64,000 nucleotides of DNA from Asaia bogorensis (lineage in GTDB: Bacteria; Pseudomonadota; Alphaproteobacteria; Acetobacterales; Acetobacteraceae): assembly GCA_945897825.1 (NCBI GenBank), contig CAMDGX010000012.1, positions 1 through 64,000 on the forward strand, given 5' to 3'. Of this stretch, positions 8,273 to 17,114 are shown piece by piece; the first letter of the stretch is position 1, and each line of letters starts with the position of its first letter. Below the pieces are notes generated by a model. It had not been told where the DNA came from. It worked only from the letters and a program-made list of their open reading frames with translations, and did not search any database. Both the position numbers and the translations under genes were made by a program.

Positions 8273-9664
8273 TCAGCCGCAGCACCCCTTGCCCGCGCCC
8301 ACCGCGACCGGCGTGGGCGCGCAGCAGCCCGCCTGCCCCGCCGTCTGCGGCGCGCAGCAGCCCGACGACGTATCGACCGTCGCCGGCCCGCAGCACGCTG
8401 AGGCCGCCGGCAGGTCGGTCGCGCACACGCCGGTTTCCGGCAGCTCCAGATGCACCTCCCGCGCCGCCACCCAGTCGCCCGCTGCCGCGGCCGCGATGCT
8501 GCGCACCTGCTCGTAGCCGGTCGCCAGCAGGAAGGTCGGCGCCCGGCCATAGCTCTTCATGCCGGCGATCCAGAACCCCGCCTCGGGGTGGCGCAGCTCC
8601 GCCTCGCCATGCGGGCGCACCGTGCCGCAGGAATGCAGGTTGGGATCGATCAGCGGCGCCAGTGCCGGCGTCGCCTCCACCGCCGGGTCCAGTTCCAGCC
8701 GGACCTCGCGCAGGAACGACAGGTCCGGCCGGAACCCCGCCGCCACGATCATCCGCCCGGCCCGCACGCCGGCCCCGCGCCCATCCTGGCGCCCCGTCAC
8801 CAACAGCATGTCGCCGTCGCGCGCCACGCGGTCGATCAGGAACGGCGCCAGCGCCGTCACCGCGCCGCTTTCCACCAGCGCCTGCGCCCGGCTGCCGAGT
8901 TCGCCGCGCTGCGCCAGCCCGTCGCGCGCCCCACCGCCGAAATTCACCGCCCCGAGCGGCCGGCGGAACGCCCACAGGATGCGCGTCCCCGGCACTTGCC
9001 GCGCCAGCTCCACCAGGTCCAGCACCGCGTTCATCGCCGAATGCCCGGCGCCCACCACCAGCGTCGTCGCGCCGGCATAGGTCGCGCGCGCCGCCCCCAG
9101 CACGTCGGGAATGCCATAGGCGATGCGATCGCCATTCGCCGCCTCGCCGGGCGCCATCATGCCATGCGCCCCGGCCGGGTTGGGCGCGCCCCAGGTGCCG
9201 GAGCAATCCACCACCCCGGCCGCCTCCATCGCCTCGACCGCGCCATCCTGCGCCACGTGCACCACGAAGGGCGCCGCATCCCGCCCTGCCCCGTCATGCA
9301 GCCGCCCATGGTCGCGCCGCGCGATGCCCACCACCCGCGCACCGGTGCGGATGCGCCCGCGCAGCGCCGGGCTCGCCGCCAGCGGCGCCAGGTAGTCGCG
9401 CACCAGCTCGCCGCCGGTCGGATACGCTTCGGGATCAGGCTCCCGCCAGCCATCCGCCGCCAGCAGCGCCCGCGCCGACGCATCGGTGTTGTAGCGCCAG
9501 GGCGAGAACATCCGCACATGCGCCCAGTCGCGCACCGCGTGCCCGACCGCCGCGCCGGCTTCCAGCACCAGCGGCTCCAGCCCGCGCGCCAGCAACTGCG
9601 CCGCCGCCGCCAAGCCTACGGGCCCGGCACCGATCACCACGAACGGAAGGGAGGACTGCGCCAT
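8273..9664 (-). CDS. FAD/NAD(P)-binding flavoprotein monooxygenase-like with a cysteine-pair C-terminal tail
   Basis: About 463 residues. An FAD Rossmann motif VVIGAGPVGLAAAAQLLARG lies at the N-terminus and a second dinucleotide motif LVVGAGHSAMNAVLDLVE lies mid-protein, as in flavin monooxygenases and the ArsO-like proteins of arsenic loci. The last 45 residues are unusual: four Cys-Cys pairs (ACCG, GCCA, GCCA, GCCG) separated by short Ala/Gly/Thr linkers, with no similar tail in ordinary FMOs. The tail looks like a thiol-rich metalloid- or metal-binding appendage. A PadR regulator lies 66 bp upstream on the same strand. The ATG at 9664 follows a GGAG. Confidence 0.75.
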   Translation of the reverse strand: MAQSSLPFVVIGAGPVGLAAAAQLLARGLEPLVLEAGAAVGHAVRDWAHVRMFSPWRYNTDASARALLAADGWREPDPEAYPTGGELVRDYLAPLAASPALRGRIRTGARVVGIARRDHGRLHDGAGRDAAPFVVHVAQDGAVEAMEAAGVVDCSGTWGAPNPAGAHGMMAPGEAANGDRIAYGIPDVLGAARATYAGATTLVVGAGHSAMNAVLDLVELARQVPGTRILWAFRRPLGAVNFGGGARDGLAQRGELGSRAQALVESGAVTALAPFLIDRVARDGDMLLVTGRQDGRGAGVRAGRMIVAAGFRPDLSFLREVRLELDPAVEATPALAPLIDPNLHSCGTVRPHGEAELRHPEAGFWIAGMKSYGRAPTFLLATGYEQVRSIAAAAAGDWVAAREVHLELPETGVCATDLPAASACCGPATVDTSSGCCAPQTAGQAGCCAPTPVAVGAGKGCCG

Positions 9665-9730
9665 GACATGCTCCATCGATGCATTGACCATCAAGGTATA
9701 GCGCCACGCAGCGCGCCAGGCAAGCCCCCG

Positions 9731-10126
9731 CTACCGGCCCGAAAACGCCCGCCCGGTATCCTGCAGCGCCGCCGTCGCCTCCATCCACGCATCCAGCGCC
9801 ACCCGGAACGCCGCCCGCCCCTCGTCCGTCAGCGCATAGACCCGGCGCTGCCGCCCCTGCACCACCTCCTCCTCGACCGTCACGAACCCGCCGGTCTCGA
9901 ATTCGCGCAGCACCGGATAGATCGTCCCCTCGGTCGGAGAGCAGCATCCGCCCGTCACCCGCGCCACCGCGCGCGCCACGTCGTAGCCATGCATCGGCCC
10001 GTCGTGCAGCACGCGCAGGATGAAGAATTTCGACAGCCCCATCTTGATCGTCCCCGCCCAATAGGCGCGGGAGGCATAGTCGACGCGGGGCGGGGAAACC
10101 GGGCGGGGTGTTGGCATCCCCCGCAT
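9731..10126 (-). CDS. PadR family transcriptional regulator
   Basis: About 131 residues. The winged-helix PadR core is clear: FFILRVLHDGPMHGYDVARAV, then TEGTIYPVLREFETGGFV in the recognition region, and RRVYALTDEGRAAF in the wing. A Cys pair sits directly before the TEGTIYPVL motif (GGCCSPTEG), at the start of the DNA-reading region. With the Cys-pair tail of the neighbouring flavoprotein, this suggests thiol- or metalloid-responsive repression. The start is uncertain: ATGs at 10126 and 10117 are both possible. It is divergent from the agmatinase-like gene with a gap of about 90 bp. Confidence 0.78.
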   Translation of the reverse strand: MRGMPTPRPVSPPRVDYASRAYWAGTIKMGLSKFFILRVLHDGPMHGYDVARAVARVTGGCCSPTEGTIYPVLREFETGGFVTVEEEVVQGRQRRVYALTDEGRAAFRVALDAWMEATAALQDTGRAFSGR

Positions 10127-10217
10127 ATACCCATCGCCCCCCAAGGCATCAACCCTCACCGCCTGCCCAGCCCCCGCCGCATCGTCCATACTGCGCGCCC
10201 CAGCCCAGGAGCCCCGC

Positions 10218-11123
10218 ATGGCCGGCCCGCCCACCTTCGCCACCCCGCCCGGCTTCCTCGGCACCATGCGCAATCATCGCGACGCCGCCTTCACCGTCGC
10301 CGGCATCCCGCTCGACATCGGCACCACCAACCGCGCCGGCACCCGCGACGGCCCCGCCGCCATCCGCCGGGCCAGTCGCATGCTCACCGACGGCGCCCAC
10401 CCGCATTTCTGGACCGACCCCGCCACGCTGGACCTCGCCGACATCGGCGACTTCGCCATCGCCCTGGGCGACATCCCCGCCTCGCTCGCCCGCATCGAGG
10501 CCCAGGCCGAGGGCCTCGCCCACCTGCTCTGCCTCGGCGGCGAGCACGGCGTCACCCTGCCGCTGCTGCGCGCGCTTGCCCGCCGCCTCGGCCACCCGTT
10601 GGCGCTGGTGCATTTCGACGCGCATGTCGACACCTGGGAGGACAATTTCGGCCAGGGCTATGCCCACGGCTCGGTGTTCTGGCACGCCATCCGCGAGGGC
10701 CTGGTCGACCCGCGCCAGATGATCCAGGTCGGCATCCGCTCCCCTGTGCAGCGCGAGGTCTGGGACTGGACCATCGGTCAGGGCGTCACGATCCTGACCG
10801 CCCAGGACGTCCACGCCATGGGCCCCGACAGCGTCGCCGCGCGCATCCGCGCCACGATCGGCGAAGCGCCGGCCTATCTCAGCTTCGACATCGACGCGCT
10901 GGACCCCGCCTTCGCCCCCGGCACCGGCACGCCCGAGATCGGCGGCCTCGCCACCTGGCAGGCCCAGGCCATCATGCGCCGCCTTTCGCCGCTGCGCTTC
11001 GCCGGCATGGACGTGGTGGAGGTCGCCCCCGCCTACGACACCGCCGAGATCACCGCGCTCGCAGCCGCCACCATCGCCTGGGAATACCTCGCCCTGGTCG
11101 CCACGAACCTGACCCGCGCATAA
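10218..11123 (+). CDS. Agmatinase/guanidinobutyrase-like ureohydrolase
   Basis: 301 residues of the arginase superfamily. The manganese ligands are present in GGEHGVT, HFDAHVDT and SFDIDALDPAFAPGTGTPE. The family hydrolyses guanidino groups to urea; agmatinase yields putrescine, but guanidinobutyrate and guanidinopropionate hydrolases have the same motifs, so the substrate is open. The ornithine decarboxylase-like gene that follows and the PuuB-like oxidase upstream favour a polyamine role. AGGAG is about seven bases before the ATG. Confidence 0.85.
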   Translation: MAGPPTFATPPGFLGTMRNHRDAAFTVAGIPLDIGTTNRAGTRDGPAAIRRASRMLTDGAHPHFWTDPATLDLADIGDFAIALGDIPASLARIEAQAEGLAHLLCLGGEHGVTLPLLRALARRLGHPLALVHFDAHVDTWEDNFGQGYAHGSVFWHAIREGLVDPRQMIQVGIRSPVQREVWDWTIGQGVTILTAQDVHAMGPDSVAARIRATIGEAPAYLSFDIDALDPAFAPGTGTPEIGGLATWQAQAIMRRLSPLRFAGMDVVEVAPAYDTAEITALAAATIAWEYLALVATNLTRA

Positions 11124-11528
11124 CCATGCAAGGGGGACCTAGCTCGGGTCCGCAATTCGCACTGCACCTTCGCCCCGCGATCGCATAGTTTCCCGCTCCG
11201 CCGCCGACCCGGGCACCCCCCGGGCCAGCGGCTTCGCCGACGCAGCGCACGTGCCGCGAGCCCGCCGGGGCCATAGCGACCCTATGCATCCCTGGGCACA
11301 GCAACGACGAACGCGTCCTTTACGTCCGAACCGGCCATCAGTGGGCCGGGGTCGCAAGGGAAGTGCCGATGTTTGCTGATGGGTCCGCGACGATGCGAAG
11401 ACCTCGCATCGCTTGAGCCGCCTGCCGGAGCGCCCAGCGCCTCCGGTCGCGGCCCATTCACCTTTCCCCATGGTCGCGCTTTCGCATCCCCCGGGACGCG
11501 GAAGCCCGCTGTCGCGAGGATTGCTGCG
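11124..11528 (+). ncRNA. 405-bp structured leader before the decarboxylase, candidate speF-type RNA element
   Basis: No gene is visible in this gap. It contains strong hairpins, including CCGGCC-N7-GGCCGG at about 11331-11349 and the perfect eight-base stem CGATGCGA/TCGCATCG at 11391-11411. The AT-poor leader continues to the decarboxylase start. A long conserved 5' RNA, the speF motif, is known upstream of ornithine decarboxylase genes in alphaproteobacteria, and size and position fit. Assignment rests on context and visible stems, not a covariance search. Confidence 0.45.
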
Positions 11529-12767
11529 ATGTCCAGCCTGCGTGTCCGTTCCGCCGTCTCCCCCCTCCGCCGCCTCCCCGCGCTGCCAGTCATCGCGCCG
11601 GCACCCCTGCCCAGCGTCGATGCACTGGTCGCCGAGCTGCGCCCGGAGGAGCCGTTGCACTGCCTGCGCCCGGCCACCCTGGCCGCGACGGCGCGCACCT
11701 TCATCGCCGCCTTCCCCGGCGACGTGCTCTATGCGGTCAAGTGCAACCCCGACCCCGCGGTGCTGCGCGCCCTGTGGGCCGGCGGCGTGCGCCATTTCGA
11801 CTGTGCCTCGCCCGCCGAGATCGCCCTGGTGCGCACCATGTTCGCGGACGCCGACATCCACTTCATGCACCCGGTGAAGGCCCGCGGCGCCATCCGCGAG
11901 GCGTGGTCCCGCCACGCCGTGCGCGACTTCGTGCTCGATTCGCCTGCGGAGCTGGCCAAGATCCTCGACGAGACCGCCGCCACCGGCGCGTCTGGCGCGC
12001 TCGGCCTGGTCGTGCGCCTCGCCCTGCCTAAGGGCAGCGCCGTGCTCGACCTCTCGGGCAAGTTCGGCGCCGAGGCGGACGAGGCGGTCGCCCTGCTGCG
12101 CGCTGCCCGCCCCGTGGCCGCCCGCCTGGGCATCGCCTTCCATGTCGGCTCCCAGTGCCTGGACCCGACCGCCTGGCGCGCCGCATTCGCCATCGCCGCG
12201 GACATCATCGCCCGCGCCGGCGTCGCCATCGACATCGTCGATGTCGGCGGCGGCTTCCCGGCCGCCTACCCCGGGGCGGAACTGCCCCCGCTCGGCGCCT
12301 ACATGGCCGAGATCGAAGCGGGCTTCGAGCGCCTGGCCCTGCCCGGCGCCCGGCTCTGGGCCGAGCCCGGCCGCGCCTTGGTTGCCGACGGCGCCTCCGT
12401 GGTGCTGCAGGTCCAGGCCCGCCGCGGCGACGTGCTGTTCGTGAACGACGGCGTCTATGGCAGCCTCGCCGACGCCGGCACGCTCGGCTTCCGCTACCCC
12501 GTGCGCTGCCTGCGTCCCGACGCCCCGGAGCCGTCGGCCACGCTGCGCGACTTCGCCTTCATGGGCCCCACCTGCGACAGCGCCGACGCCATGCGCGGCC
12601 CGTTCCGCCTGCCCGAGGACATCCGCGAGGGCGACTGGATCGAGGTCGGCCAGCTTGGCGCCTACGGAACGTGCCTGCGCACCGGCTTCAACGGCTTCGA
12701 CCGCGCCCGCGTCGCCGAGGTGTCCGACCCACCCCTCGGCGGCGGCGGCGCCTATCCCTCCACCTGA
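11529..12767 (+). CDS. Type III PLP-dependent ornithine/lysine decarboxylase
   Basis: 412 residues, an alanine-racemase-fold decarboxylase. PLP Lys71 is in YAVKCNP, His205 in HVGSQC stacks on the cofactor, the phosphate-binding loop is VDVGGGFPAAYPG at about 238-249, EPGRALV follows, and the catalytic Cys349 is in MGPTCDSAD. It converts ornithine (or lysine) to putrescine (or cadaverine) in the cytoplasm. The length and the GPTCDS motif fit ODC rather than diaminopimelate decarboxylase. The N-terminal 25 residues are a poorly conserved extension. A start upstream of 11529 is possible, but the conserved region begins after it. It ends at a hairpin shared with the convergent glycosidase gene. 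Confidence 0.86.
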   Translation: MSSLRVRSAVSPLRRLPALPVIAPAPLPSVDALVAELRPEEPLHCLRPATLAATARTFIAAFPGDVLYAVKCNPDPAVLRALWAGGVRHFDCASPAEIALVRTMFADADIHFMHPVKARGAIREAWSRHAVRDFVLDSPAELAKILDETAATGASGALGLVVRLALPKGSAVLDLSGKFGAEADEAVALLRAARPVAARLGIAFHVGSQCLDPTAWRAAFAIAADIIARAGVAIDIVDVGGGFPAAYPGAELPPLGAYMAEIEAGFERLALPGARLWAEPGRALVADGASVVLQVQARRGDVLFVNDGVYGSLADAGTLGFRYPVRCLRPDAPEPSATLRDFAFMGPTCDSADAMRGPFRLPEDIREGDWIEVGQLGAYGTCLRTGFNGFDRARVAEVSDPPLGGGGAYPST

Positions 12768-12776
12768 CGCAGCTTC

Positions 12777-12804
12777 GGGGGCGCCCCAGCTACACGGCGC
12801 CCCC
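12777..12804. terminator. Bidirectional hairpin between decarboxylase and glycosidase genes
   Basis: A perfect nine-base stem, GGGGGCGCC and GGCGCCCCC, with a ten-base loop. It begins nine bases after the decarboxylase stop and overlaps the last codons of the convergent glycosidase. There is no long T-run, so termination may be weak or Rho-assisted. Confidence 0.55.
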
Positions 12805-13998
12805 GTCCCCTGCCGCCATCGCCGCGACACCCGTGTCTCCTGCCGGCACGCGCCCGCGATGGAACAGCGCGTCCACGTGCCGGACAGACTGCAACGCCGC
12901 CAGCATCGGCTCGCAAACCAGCCGCCCATCCTGCGGCGCGCGATGGCACACCGGGTCCCACAGCCCCATCGGCGTCCACACCTCCGGCGCGTGCCATTCC
13001 GGCATGCCGAGGATCGGATAGAGGCACACCCCCGTCAGCCCCACCCCCTCGCGCAGCAACGCCTCCGACTCCCGCGCCACCTCCAGCATCCAGGGTGCCC
13101 GCGCCTCGCCGACATGCGCGGTCTCGGTGATCATCACCTCGCCGCCGTAGCGCTGCCATACCGACCGCACCAGGTCGCGCAGCCGCGCCCGGCGCGGATC
13201 GTCATGCGCCAGCGGCGGGACCCGCCCGTCCTCCAGCGCCACCCGCCACTCCCACTGGTTGGTCCAGTAGTAGTTGATCCCCACGATATCCAGGTGCGCG
13301 CGCGAGCCCCCAAGCTCCGGCAGCAGCCGCCCGGCCAGCATGTCCCAGGCCTGGAACACCAGCCGCCGATTGAAATCCGCCGCCTCCGCCGCCTCATGCG
13401 GCCGCGCCGGGCTCACCGCCACCCGGCACAGCGGGTCGACATTGACCATCCGCGCCCCCGGGCAGGCATCCCACAGCGCCTCAATCCCCGCGATCGCCGC
13501 CCGGCACAGCGCCACCTTGAGGTCCCAGCCCCGCCCGGTCACATGCGGCGCGAACAGCCCCTGCTCGCCGCCGGCATAGGCCATGAAACTGGGCTCGTTG
13601 ACGGGCGTGAACAGGCACACCCCCTCGGTGCGCGCGCCGATATAGCGCCCGACCGCGTGGCAGTAGTCGGCGAAGCGCCGCGGGAACTCCTCGCCGAACA
13701 GGTCGATCCCCTCCGGGAAGCCATAGTGGAACAGGTCCCAGATCACCTCGACGCCATGCCGCCGCGCTGCGGTCACGAACGGCTCCACCGTCGAGAAGTC
13801 GAACCGCCCGCCGCCCAAATCGACCAGCGGCCAGCGCACCGTCTCGCGTGCCGCATGGATGCCCAGGGCGGCGAGATCGCGGTAGTCGGCCTCCACCGTC
13901 AGGTCATGGCCAGTGGCCACCACCTGGTCGAACCAGTCGCCATGCCGGTTGAACCCCGTCGATCCCTCGAACCCCGCCAGGAAAAAACTCCGGAACAT
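12790..13998 (-). CDS. GH1-like clan A glycoside hydrolase (second of pair)
   Basis: 402 residues. TIM-barrel glycosidase features are visible: an N-terminal barrel start with FNRHGDWFDQV, RETVRWPLVD, the acid/base motif FTPVNEPSF with Glu135, and the nucleophile motif MITETAHVG near residue 288. They resemble family GH1 (NEP and TENG), but the nucleophile loop is atypical and the protein is shorter than the usual 450-480 residues. It begins nine bases downstream of a related gene, so the two are co-expressed. There is no signal peptide. The substrate is unknown, possibly a beta-glucoside or another beta-linked sugar. Confidence 0.72.
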   Translation of the reverse strand: MFRSFFLAGFEGSTGFNRHGDWFDQVVATGHDLTVEADYRDLAALGIHAARETVRWPLVDLGGGRFDFSTVEPFVTAARRHGVEVIWDLFHYGFPEGIDLFGEEFPRRFADYCHAVGRYIGARTEGVCLFTPVNEPSFMAYAGGEQGLFAPHVTGRGWDLKVALCRAAIAGIEALWDACPGARMVNVDPLCRVAVSPARPHEAAEAADFNRRLVFQAWDMLAGRLLPELGGSRAHLDIVGINYYWTNQWEWRVALEDGRVPPLAHDDPRRARLRDLVRSVWQRYGGEVMITETAHVGEARAPWMLEVARESEALLREGVGLTGVCLYPILGMPEWHAPEVWTPMGLWDPVCHRAPQDGRLVCEPMLAALQSVRHVDALFHRGRVPAGDTGVAAMAAGDGGAV

Positions 13999-14007
13999 AC
14001 TGCCTCC

Positions 14008-15309
14008 TCAGCCAGGCACGCTTAACAGCCCGACGCGTGACACCCCGGAACGCGCTAGGCCGCGATAGGCGTCGACCAACGGCGTCGCCACCCGCTCCAG
14101 CCCGCCATCCAGGTCCCACAACCCCATCTGCAACAGGTGCTGCGCGACGTCCCGCCGCCCCTGCCGCCACGCCCAGGTGACCAGCGCGAACATCGGCCAC
14201 CACGTGTAGCCCACCAGCTTCACGCCCTCCTCCCGCACCACCCGCACCGCCTCGACCGATCGCGCCAGCCAGCGCAGCCGCCGCGCGACGGAGCCCGAGG
14301 TCGCCACCTCCGAGATCATCATCGGCACGCCGTAGCGCGCGTGGTACTGCCGCGCCACGCCCTCGATCAGCCCGTCCTCGGTGTACGGCATGCGGATGCG
14401 CAGCCGCCCGCGCCCATCGCGCAGAAGCCGCTTGCGGGTGAACAACGGATACAGGTTCAACCCGATCACCTCCGGCGCCACGCCGCCCGCTTGCAACGCG
14501 GACAACGCCCGTTCCGACGCACCGTGCAAGCGCAGCCAATCCCACAGCGGATGCGCGCCATCCACCCGCCCGGCCACCAGGTCCAGCGCCAGAAACACGA
14601 TCCGCCGGCGCAGCAGCGCCTCGCCTTCCAGCGCCGGCTCGGCGGCCTCGTACAGGTCGGTCGCATCCACATGATAGGCCACGATCTCAGGATCGACCGC
14701 CCGCAACGCCGCCACCGTCGCCTGAATCCCCCGCGCCACCGCCAGCATCACCGCGACGAAGCCGCGCCAGCCGCGCGCATAGGGCGGCCACCAACCCAGC
14801 CGCCCGCAATACCAGGCGGTAATGCGCGGCTCGTTCAGCGGCGTGTACCAGTGGATGCGCCCGCGGAACCGCTCGGCCAGCCGCGCCGCATACTCCGCGA
14901 CCAGCGCCGGATAGTCAGGGTTCAGGTAGGCGCCGTCGATCCACCCCGGCAGCCCGTAATGCACCAGGTCGACCTGCGGCGCGATGCCCAGTTCCAGCAG
15001 CCGCTCCAGCGGCCGGTCGGCATGCGTCCAGTCCCACCGGCCGCGCTCCGGCTGAATGCGATGCCACGGCACGCCATAGCGCGCGCACCCCACGCCCAGC
15101 CCGGCCATCAGCTCCAGGTCGGCCGCCCAGCGCCGGTAATGGTCGGTCAGCTCATACTCATCGAGCGTCCGCCCAGTGGCCGGATGCGGCGCGGTGATGA
15201 AGGTGTCCTCGATCCCCGTCGCCCACCAGAACGCATCGGCCCGTTCCAGCTGCGCGAGCTGCGCGCGTGTCGGCAGCGCCGCCGTTCCATCCAAGCCCCG
15301 CACCTCCAC
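14008..15309 (-). CDS. GH1-like clan A glycoside hydrolase (first of pair)
   Basis: 433 residues. The line CARYGVPWHRIQPERGRWDW followed by LVHYGLPGWID is typical of GH1 barrels; the acid/base Glu160 is in YTPLNEP, and the likely nucleophile Glu is in MISEVATSG in place of the usual ITENG. Its reading frame runs into a paralogue nine bases later. The protein is cytoplasmic by sequence. The pair may act on different linkages of one oligosaccharide or glycoside. The start may lie slightly downstream, since the first 20 residues are not conserved-looking. Confidence 0.72.
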   Translation of the reverse strand: MEVRGLDGTAALPTRAQLAQLERADAFWWATGIEDTFITAPHPATGRTLDEYELTDHYRRWAADLELMAGLGVGCARYGVPWHRIQPERGRWDWTHADRPLERLLELGIAPQVDLVHYGLPGWIDGAYLNPDYPALVAEYAARLAERFRGRIHWYTPLNEPRITAWYCGRLGWWPPYARGWRGFVAVMLAVARGIQATVAALRAVDPEIVAYHVDATDLYEAAEPALEGEALLRRRIVFLALDLVAGRVDGAHPLWDWLRLHGASERALSALQAGGVAPEVIGLNLYPLFTRKRLLRDGRGRLRIRMPYTEDGLIEGVARQYHARYGVPMMISEVATSGSVARRLRWLARSVEAVRVVREEGVKLVGYTWWPMFALVTWAWRQGRRDVAQHLLQMGLWDLDGGLERVATPLVDAYRGLARSGVSRVGLLSVPG

Positions 15310-15369
15310 CGCACCTGCGGCAGAGGGTGGAACGGCGCCGGGCCAATCGGGCTCCCGAATAAAGCGCTT

Positions 15370-16242
15370 TCAGCCGCCGGCGATCTTGTCCTGCGTCTTG
15401 CTGTCGAAATCCGCAGCATCGTGCCGCTCGTGCAGCTGCTCGGCCGGGTTGCCGCTGGTGCGGTTGACGATCCGCCCCCGCTTCACCGCCGGTCGCGCCG
15501 CCAGCTTGTCGGCCCAGGCGATCACATGCGGGTATTCATGCACCGACAGGAACGTGCCCGCGTCGTTGTAGATCAGCCCCTTGGCCAACGCCCCGTACCA
15601 CGGCCAGATCGCCATGTCGGCGATCGTATACTCCGGCCCCGCGATGTACTCGCTCTCCGCCAGCCGCCGCTCCAGCACGTCCATCTGGCGCTTGGCCTCC
15701 ATCGCGTAGCGGTCGATCGCGTATTCGATCTTCACCGGCGCATAGGCATAGAAATGCCCAAACCCGCCGCCCAGGAACGGCGCGCTGCCCATCTGCCAGA
15801 ACAGCCACGACAAACACTCCGCCCGCGCCGCCCCCGAGGCCGGCAGGAAGGCGCCGAACTTCTCCGCCAGGTACACCAGCATCGCGCCGGACTCGAACAG
15901 CCGCACCGGCGCGGACCCGCTGCGATCGACCATCGCCGGGATCTTGGAATTCGGGTTCACCGCCACGAACCCGCTGCCGAACTGCTCACCGGCGCCGATC
16001 TTCACCAGCCAGGCATCGTATTCCGCGCCCGCGTGCCCCAGCGCCAGCAGCTCCTCCAGCAGGATCGTCACCTTTTGCCCGTTCGGCGTGCCGAGCGAGT
16101 AGAGCTGGATCGGGTGCTTGCCGACCGGCAGCTCCTTCTCATGCGTCGCCCCGGCGATCGGCCGGTTGATGTTGGCGAACTGCCCGCCATTGGCCTTGTT
16201 CCAGGTCCAGACCTTCGGCGGCACGTATCCGTCGTCGCTCAT
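15370..16242 (-). CDS. yghU: Glutathione-dependent disulfide-bond oxidoreductase YghU-like
   Basis: 290 residues. The N-terminal [17 protein letters not shown] with [18 protein letters not shown] is the YghU signature, followed by a GST N-domain with [11 protein letters not shown] and [14 protein letters not shown] and an all-helical C-domain. YghU-type GSTs bind two glutathiones and reduce disulfides rather than conjugating electrophiles. The ATG at 16242 has GAGGA eight bases upstream. It lies 23 bp after a maleate-isomerase-like gene on the same strand, with the GH1 pair downstream. Confidence 0.86.
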   Translation of the reverse strand: MSDDGYVPPKVWTWNKANGGQFANINRPIAGATHEKELPVGKHPIQLYSLGTPNGQKVTILLEELLALGHAGAEYDAWLVKIGAGEQFGSGFVAVNPNSKIPAMVDRSGSAPVRLFESGAMLVYLAEKFGAFLPASGAARAECLSWLFWQMGSAPFLGGGFGHFYAYAPVKIEYAIDRYAMEAKRQMDVLERRLAESEYIAGPEYTIADMAIWPWYGALAKGLIYNDAGTFLSVHEYPHVIAWADKLAARPAVKRGRIVNRTSGNPAEQLHERHDAADFDSKTQDKIAGG

Positions 16243-16265
16243 CGCATCCTCCTCGACATCAGCAC

Positions 16266-17051
16266 CTACAGTCGCAGCAGCGCCCCGTAGCCGTCGACCT
16301 CGGCGCGCACCCCGGCCAGCCTCAGGCAATGCCACAGGCTCGCCTGGTTCGCCGTCACCACCTTCCGCCCGAGGTCGCGCTCCAACGCCTCGATGATCCC
16401 GACGCAGCGAAACCCGGTGCCGGCGATCAACACCCCATCCGCCTCCGCCGGGCACGCCGCGCGGATCTGCGCATAGAGCGGCTCGATCTGCTGCGCGAAG
16501 CCCATCCCGCGCCCATACAGCTCGCCCGGCGGCAGCTCGCGCCACCCAGGGCCCGGGTCGTAGCGCATGTGCCCGCCGAGCGTGACGCCCTGGTCGGTGT
16601 AGTAGCGCACCCCGGCCGCCACCGTCGCGTCGTTGAACCACGGCGGAAACACCACGAACGGCCGCACGACCTTCAGCGCCGCCAGCGCCGCCAGGCAATC
16701 GAGCCCGTTCGTCGTCACCGCCGTCCCCGCCGCCAGCAACGGCCGCATCGCCGCCACCGCCGCCTCGTCCCACCCCTTGCCGCCCAGGATGGAGCTGGAA
16801 CTGTGCCCCAGCACCACCGCCTCCAGCGCCATCGCCCCGAATTGCCGGCACCCGCGCGCCAGGTCATCGGCCAGCGCCACGCCCGACCGCCCCGCATCCC
16901 ACGCCGCCCAGGGCGCCGCCGCCGTCACCCGCGCCGCATGCACCGACACGCCGGGTGGGGCCATCGCCCACCACTCCGCCTCCGGCACCGCCTCGTTGCC
17001 GACGATGAACATCCCGATCCGCGCCCGCCAGCCCCAGTTGTCCCGCGCCAT
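16266..17051 (-). CDS. Maleate cis-trans isomerase / arylmalonate decarboxylase family protein
   Basis: About 261 residues of the Asp/Glu racemase superfamily. [12 protein letters not shown] in the middle and [30 protein letters not shown] near the end match the two-lobed maleate isomerase fold. The second lobe has Cys in GFRC, but the first-lobe position [10 protein letters not shown] carries Thr instead of the usual Cys, so isomerisation may be altered or the enzyme may be decarboxylase-like. The ATG at 17051 has GGAGAGG upstream; an ATG at 17066 is possible. It is divergent from cysD with a gap of about 60 bp. Confidence 0.7.
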   Translation of the reverse strand: MARDNWGWRARIGMFIVGNEAVPEAEWWAMAPPGVSVHAARVTAAAPWAAWDAGRSGVALADDLARGCRQFGAMALEAVVLGHSSSSILGGKGWDEAAVAAMRPLLAAGTAVTTNGLDCLAALAALKVVRPFVVFPPWFNDATVAAGVRYYTDQGVTLGGHMRYDPGPGWRELPPGELYGRGMGFAQQIEPLYAQIRAACPAEADGVLIAGTGFRCVGIIEALERDLGRKVVTANQASLWHCLRLAGVRAEVDGYGALLRL

Positions 17052-17114
17052 CGCCACCCTCTCCATGCAGATGCCGAGTTGACGCCGCCCCGCCGGCAAT
17101 GCCAAGCCCGGCGC

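Noticed and set aside
8450-11188. Long + strand open frame across the flavoprotein, PadR and agmatinase region
   Set aside because: It is antisense to two supported genes and out of frame with the agmatinase-like gene; Arg/Pro/His-rich with no motif.
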